The translations under genes and the position numbers were made by a program. A DNA stretch of 9,042 nucleotides from Candidatus Omnitrophota bacterium (GTDB lineage: Bacteria; Omnitrophota; Gorgyraeia; 1-14-0-20-64-10), in assembly GCA_023248095.1 (NCBI GenBank), contig JAHFFF010000064.1, positions 1 to 9,042 of the forward strand, read 5' to 3'. The stretch's first letter is position 1, and every line of letters starts with the position of its first letter. The notes below the pieces were generated by a model that saw only the letters and a list, made by a program, of their open reading frames with translations, did no database searches and was not told where the DNA came from. Below, in pieces: positions 6,226 through 9,042 of this stretch.

Positions 6226-7151
6226 CGCCACTCCCACCCGTTCGTCAAATCAAGAAGGTGTGGAAGAGCATCCCGACCATTGAAGGGGCCGGCGTGCGCT
6301 TAAAGCGGGTCTTCGGCTTCCACGAAGTGCCCCAGCTGGATCCGTTCCTCCTGCTCGACTGCTTCCATTCCGATAACCGGGACGATTACGTGCGCGGCTT
6401 CCCCTGGCATCCGCACCGAGGCATCGAAACCATCACCTATGTGCTCGATGGCGATGTGGAGCATCAGGACAGCATGGGCAATAAGGGGGTCATTCGCTCG
6501 GGCGACGTGCAGTGGATGACGGCGGGCAGCGGGATCGTCCACCAAGAGATGCCGCAGGGAGACGCCAAAGGACGGATGTGGGGTTTCCAGCTCTGGGCCA
6601 ATCTTCCCCGGCGCCAGAAGATGATGGACCCACGCTACCGGGAGGTGACCGCGCAGCAGATTCCGGTGGTGAAGACGGCCGAGGGGGCGACGGTGCGGAT
6701 CATCTGCGGCCAGATGGGCGGCGTGCAGGGCCCGGTTCGGGAGATCGTCACCGACCCGGAATATCTGGACGTCTCCCTGCCGGCAGGAAAGTCTTTCACA
6801 CACGTGATCAAGACTGGCTACACTGTCTTCGCCTACGTCATCGAGGGGGAAGGGTATTTCGACCCGGGCCGCGATCCCTTCAACCGCGAGTCCGCCGGCG
6901 AAAATTACTTCGACATGAAGCCCTCCTGCGCCTGCGGGGAAGGGACCATCGCCCTCTACGAAACCGGCGGGGATACCGTTCTCGTGACTGCCGACAAGAA
7001 ACCGGTCCGCTTTCTGCTTGTTTCCGGGAAACCGCTGAAGGAGCCGGTGGCCTGGTACGGCCCGATCGTCATGAACACCCAGCAGGAACTGCGGACCGCC
7101 TTCCAGGAATTCCAAGCGGGCATGTTCATCAAGGGCGCGGTGCTGAAATAG
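6222..7151 (+). CDS. Pirin-family bicupin protein
   Basis: Two-domain cupin of 309 residues, the normal length for bacterial pirins. The N-terminal pirin domain has GAGVRLKRVFGF (22-33), LDPFLLLD (39-46), the metal motif WHPHRGIET (62-70; H63, H65), VEHQDSMGN (79-87) and AGSGIVHQEMP (101-111; H107, E109), so all four expected metal ligands are present. The C-terminal pirin domain runs from about 170 to 285 (FAYVIEGEGYF; FLLVSGKPLKEPVAWYGPIVMN). Known relatives include quercetin dioxygenase-like YhhW and human pirin; bacterial roles vary and the substrate is unknown here. The TTG start at 6222 overlaps the cupin stop (TTGA) and has no close Shine-Dalgarno, so it probably depends on coupling. 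An alternative GTG at 6258, just after an AAGAAGG stretch, would trim 12 residues without harming the fold. A terminator follows. Confidence 0.94.
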   Translation: MTPLPPVRQIKKVWKSIPTIEGAGVRLKRVFGFHEVPQLDPFLLLDCFHSDNRDDYVRGFPWHPHRGIETITYVLDGDVEHQDSMGNKGVIRSGDVQWMTAGSGIVHQEMPQGDAKGRMWGFQLWANLPRRQKMMDPRYREVTAQQIPVVKTAEGATVRIICGQMGGVQGPVREIVTDPEYLDVSLPAGKSFTHVIKTGYTVFAYVIEGEGYFDPGRDPFNRESAGENYFDMKPSCACGEGTIALYETGGDTVLVTADKKPVRFLLVSGKPLKEPVAWYGPIVMNTQQELRTAFQEFQAGMFIKGAVLK

Positions 7152-7171
7152 GGAGTCAGCTCACCGCCCTC

Positions 7172-7201
7172 GCAGGAATCCGCCGGATGCTCCTGCTTTT
7201 T
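7172..7201 (+). terminator. Rho-independent terminator after the pirin gene
   Basis: GCAGGA (7172-7177) pairs with TCCTGC (7191-7196); inside it ATCC (7178-7181) pairs with GGAT (7185-7188) around a GCC loop, leaving a 2-base GC bulge. TTTTT (7197-7201) follows directly. It starts 20 bases after the pirin stop and closes the VOC-cupin-pirin transcript. Confidence 0.85.
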
Positions 7202-7281
7202 GCTAGTTCTTGACCCTCGTGATATAAGCCCCGTCCATCACCACCCTTGTTGTTTGATGTCGCCGTTGATGAAGAGCACAT

Positions 7282-7287
7282 TATAAT
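7282..7287 (+). promoter_or_regulatory. Candidate -10 box before the PEP-CTERM protein gene
   Basis: A perfect TATAAT lies 44 bases before the ATG at 7332, downstream of a terminator, so a promoter is expected in this 130-base gap. No acceptable -35 hexamer is found at 16-19 bases, and no -24/-12 (sigma54) pattern was noticed, so it may need an activator or another sigma factor. Confidence 0.35.
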
Positions 7288-7331
7288 GGAGAGTCGTGAA
7301 TCCATGCATTTACTGGGTTGGAGGATTTAAC

Positions 7332-8582
7332 ATGAAAACTCGAAAGCTGATCTTGTTTCGTTTGGGACGCACGATCGCCCTGCTAGGTCTCTTTGCCCTC
7401 TGGGGTGCCCCGGTGTTCGCCGATCTTGTTCCGCAGCCGAACAATAAACGTTCCTCCCTTGTCGATAACAACCGGCAGGGCATCCGGGACAATGAATTCG
7501 CGGCCATGATCAAGAGTCTCCTGATCAAGAACGGCCAGAACAATACCCGGGACGCCAAGTTTCTTTTCCAGCAATGCTTCGGCGGCGGGATGCTTGACAA
7601 CATCCAGGCAGCACTAGGCAACACGGTGAAATGGGTCGGCGGCTCCGCGGCGAGGCACGACGAGGTCGCTCACGCGTTTGCAGGAGGCACCTTCGCCATC
7701 GGCTACTGGACCCAGGCGCTCGCCCCGGAGATGAACAAGGACCAAACCCTCCTCACCGGGATTGACAATGCGAACAAGGCGATCAAACCGGTAAAGGAAA
7801 CGGGCCAGTCGATCTCTGCCAACAACGGAAGCACCATTACCCTCAAAGATCCTGGAGCGGCGTCGCACCACGCGATCCTTTGGGGCGGGCAGGCCGATTC
7901 CGGGGCCCACACGACGAATATCGAGCGGATTCGCCAGGCGCTGATCAATCAATGGGGCCCGACCGGGCAGAATGTCACCATTACGACGCTGTTCCGTGAC
8001 GGCCAGAAGGACTTCAAGGGCGACAAGCTGCCTGCCGAATGGAACGCCAAGGCCGCCACGAAGGCGAACCTGCAGCAGGCGTTTACGGATCTCGCCGGCA
8101 AGATGAATCCCAATGAGCAGTTTCTCTTTTATTCAACCGGCCATGGAAGTCTCACGACGGCATTACTGGATGCGCCGAAACAGATTCCGGGCCAAACTGT
8201 GGATGTGGAGTTTTTTGATCTGTTTCCGGGAGAGTTGGAGGGGATGGCGTTCCAACTGGATAACGAGCCGATGCTGTCCCTGAGCTATTCGGAGCTGATC
8301 GACCCGGCTGGGGTCTATTTCAACAACTCCTTTCTCGGCACATTGGATCCCGGCTTCAGCTTCAGAGAGTTTTTGGTCCCAGAATATCTCATCGGCCTGC
8401 AGAATGAGGTTCGGATCGATAATTTCTCGGGACACGATTTCCTTCTGGAGGGCAAAGAGTTCTACACGGGCGCCATCGATCTGGTTATTGTCCCGGAACC
8501 CGGGAGTTTCCTGCTCTTTACCGTGGGCATCATAGGATTGGGTTTCAAGCTGCGTCCAAGAAGACGGCAAGGAGTTCCCTAA
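7332..8582 (+). CDS. PEP-CTERM protein with a caspase-like (clan CD) domain, apparently circularly permuted
   Basis: Exported protein of 416 residues. Signal peptide 1-30 (MKTRK, hydrophobic core, PVFA). Residues 53-150 look like the second half of a caspase/C13 fold: a helix, strand AKFLFQQC (75-82), FGGGM, strand NTVKWVGGSAARHDEVAHAF (97-116), then GTFAIGYWTQAL. Residues 179-280 look like the first half: strand HHAILWGGQ (179-187), helix NIERIRQALINQWG, strand TITTLFRDG, helix KANLQQAFTDLA (245-255), then FLFYSTGHGS (264-273) with the His-Gly dyad at H271. C82 is the only cysteine, so the putative dyad is C82/H271 with Cys first, opposite to the usual order. Residues 285-385 are beta-rich. 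The tail is a PEP-CTERM: VPEPGS (387-392), hydrophobic segment, RPRRR. GGAGG at 7320-7324 fixes the ATG; the in-frame GTG at 7296 does not fit. Proteolytic activity is inferred only. Confidence 0.85.
   Translation: MKTRKLILFRLGRTIALLGLFALWGAPVFADLVPQPNNKRSSLVDNNRQGIRDNEFAAMIKSLLIKNGQNNTRDAKFLFQQCFGGGMLDNIQAALGNTVKWVGGSAARHDEVAHAFAGGTFAIGYWTQALAPEMNKDQTLLTGIDNANKAIKPVKETGQSISANNGSTITLKDPGAASHHAILWGGQADSGAHTTNIERIRQALINQWGPTGQNVTITTLFRDGQKDFKGDKLPAEWNAKAATKANLQQAFTDLAGKMNPNEQFLFYSTGHGSLTTALLDAPKQIPGQTVDVEFFDLFPGELEGMAFQLDNEPMLSLSYSELIDPAGVYFNNSFLGTLDPGFSFREFLVPEYLIGLQNEVRIDNFSGHDFLLEGKEFYTGAIDLVIVPEPGSFLLFTVGIIGLGFKLRPRRRQGVP
8497..8568 (+). other. PEP-CTERM sorting tail
   Basis: Codes the tripartite tail of the preceding protein: VPEPGS, a short hydrophobic helix (FLLFTVGIIGLGF) and an arginine cluster (RPRRR). 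In known systems exosortase EpsH/XrtA cuts at this motif during transit to the surface or exopolysaccharide. No exosortase lies in the window, so it must be elsewhere in the genome. Confidence 0.85.
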
Positions 8583-8618
8583 GAGATCATCGGAATACTC
8601 GGGAAAGGTAAATAAAAT

Positions 8619-8646
8619 TTGATAACGAATTGTACGCTAGTATAAG
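8619..8646 (+). promoter_or_regulatory. Sigma70-type promoter for the DUF3617-like gene
   Basis: TTGATA (8619-8624), a 16-base spacer and TATAAG (8641-8646) each match consensus at 5 of 6 bases. The start site would be near 8653, about 32 bases before the ATG at 8685. No hairpin terminator separates it from the PEP-CTERM gene, so readthrough is also possible. Confidence 0.55.
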
Positions 8647-8684
8647 GAGACAGGAATGTGTAGCGGAGAACAGAGGAGAAGCAC

Positions 8685-9042
8685 ATGAAGAAAGGGATGT
8701 TGGTGCTGGGTGCGTCAATTGTGGTGGTGGTATTTGCCTACACAGCAAGAGCGGCGCAGGGGATCAAGGAGGGCCAATGGTCCATCACCACGGTCATCCA
8801 GGTCGACGGGATGGGGGATGAGGCCGCGAAAGCGACGAAGGAAATGGAAAAGATGTCGCCGGAAGACCGAGCCATGATGCAACAAATGATGGGCGGGATG
8901 AACATCGGGGTCCGCGGCCAGGGCATGGGAATGACGACGAAGTCCTCGCAGTGCATTACCAATGACAATCCGGTCCCTAGGTGGGACGAGCAGAAAGATT
9001 GCCAGGAAGCCCATTCGATCAATGGCAATACCGTTCAGTTCG
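8685..9042 (+). CDS. Secreted DUF3617-like protein, 3' end missing
   Basis: The first 119 codons are visible and the frame is open to the window edge. Signal peptide about 1-23 (MKKGMLVLG, a valine-rich core, AYTARA before AQG). The mature part starts GIKEGQWSITTVIQVDGMG, the strand with Trp that opens DUF3617 proteins, followed by a Met-rich helix (KEMEKMSPEDRAMMQQMM, about 55-72) and then SSQCITNDNPVP and KDCQEAHSINGNTV, with the two cysteines spaced as expected for that family. The function of DUF3617 is unknown; members are small periplasmic proteins. GAGGAG at 8673-8678, 6 bases before the ATG, supports the start. The last third of the protein is probably outside the window. The methionines could bind metal, which is a guess. 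Confidence 0.85.
   Translation, partial: MKKGMLVLGASIVVVVFAYTARAAQGIKEGQWSITTVIQVDGMGDEAAKATKEMEKMSPEDRAMMQQMMGGMNIGVRGQGMGMTTKSSQCITNDNPVPRWDEQKDCQEAHSINGNTVQF

Noticed and set aside
6300..7115. Long minus-strand open frame opposite the pirin gene
   Set aside because: It is the antisense of a clear pirin coding region with all family motifs; the translation shows no recognisable domain.
7210..7228. TTGACC and TATAAG as a promoter pair
   Set aside because: The gap between the hexamers is only 7 bases, far too short for sigma70.
7296..7331. GTG start at 7296 for the PEP-CTERM protein
   Set aside because: It would put 12 residues before a complete signal peptide and has no ribosome site, whereas ATG 7332 has GGAGG 7 bases upstream.
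8630..8821. Short + strand frame overlapping the DUF3617-like start
   Set aside because: Other-frame shadow; the 8685 frame has a ribosome site, a signal peptide and family motifs.
1..9042. CRISPR arrays, tRNA/rRNA genes, insertion sequences, attachment sites
   Set aside because: No regularly spaced direct repeats, no cloverleaf or rRNA-like segments, no transposase or integrase motifs were seen on either strand.

Overview
The window reads as a stretch of chromosome from a free-living Gram-negative bacterium with moderately high GC. The evidence is a PEP-CTERM protein (exosortase sorting, known from Gram-negative exopolysaccharide producers), several Sec signal peptides, a 2-oxoacid dehydrogenase E2/E3 pair and canonical Shine-Dalgarno sites with some TTG starts. 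The mix of families would suit an environmental lineage such as NC10/Methylomirabilota, Nitrospirota or a proteobacterium, but the window cannot decide this. All real genes lie on the + strand; no RNA gene, insertion sequence, CRISPR array or phage gene was seen.

Region 1 (1-3503) is a tight head-to-tail run. It starts with the 3' part of a dihydrolipoamide acyltransferase (E2), whose TGA overlaps the TTG start of dihydrolipoyl dehydrogenase (E3). An extended SDR nucleotide-sugar epimerase follows. E2 and E3 are two of the three parts of a 2-oxoacid dehydrogenase complex; E1 is presumably upstream.

Region 2 (3500-5301) opens with a good sigma70-type promoter whose -35 box overlaps the epimerase stop codon. 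It drives a secreted subtilisin-like (S8) protease. Directly downstream, in the same frame after the protease TAG, is a small exported-looking protein. Its apparent signal peptide lies before any usable ATG/GTG/TTG start, which is a real puzzle.

Region 3 (5323-7201) is a three-gene set with strong ribosome binding sites: a PhnB-like VOC protein, a small cupin and a pirin-family bicupin. The cupin stop overlaps the pirin TTG start. The set ends at a clear rho-independent terminator (7172-7201).

Region 4 (7202-9042) holds a 416-residue PEP-CTERM protein and the 5' part of a secreted DUF3617-like protein with its own promoter. The PEP-CTERM protein is the most interesting item. It carries both hallmark motifs of a caspase/legumain (clan CD) cysteine protease, but in reversed order: the Cys half comes first (Cys82, the only Cys) and the His-Gly half comes about 190 residues later. 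This suggests a circularly permuted caspase-like domain, followed by a beta-rich domain and an exosortase sorting tail. That reading is inferred from motifs and order only; a structure prediction would settle it.
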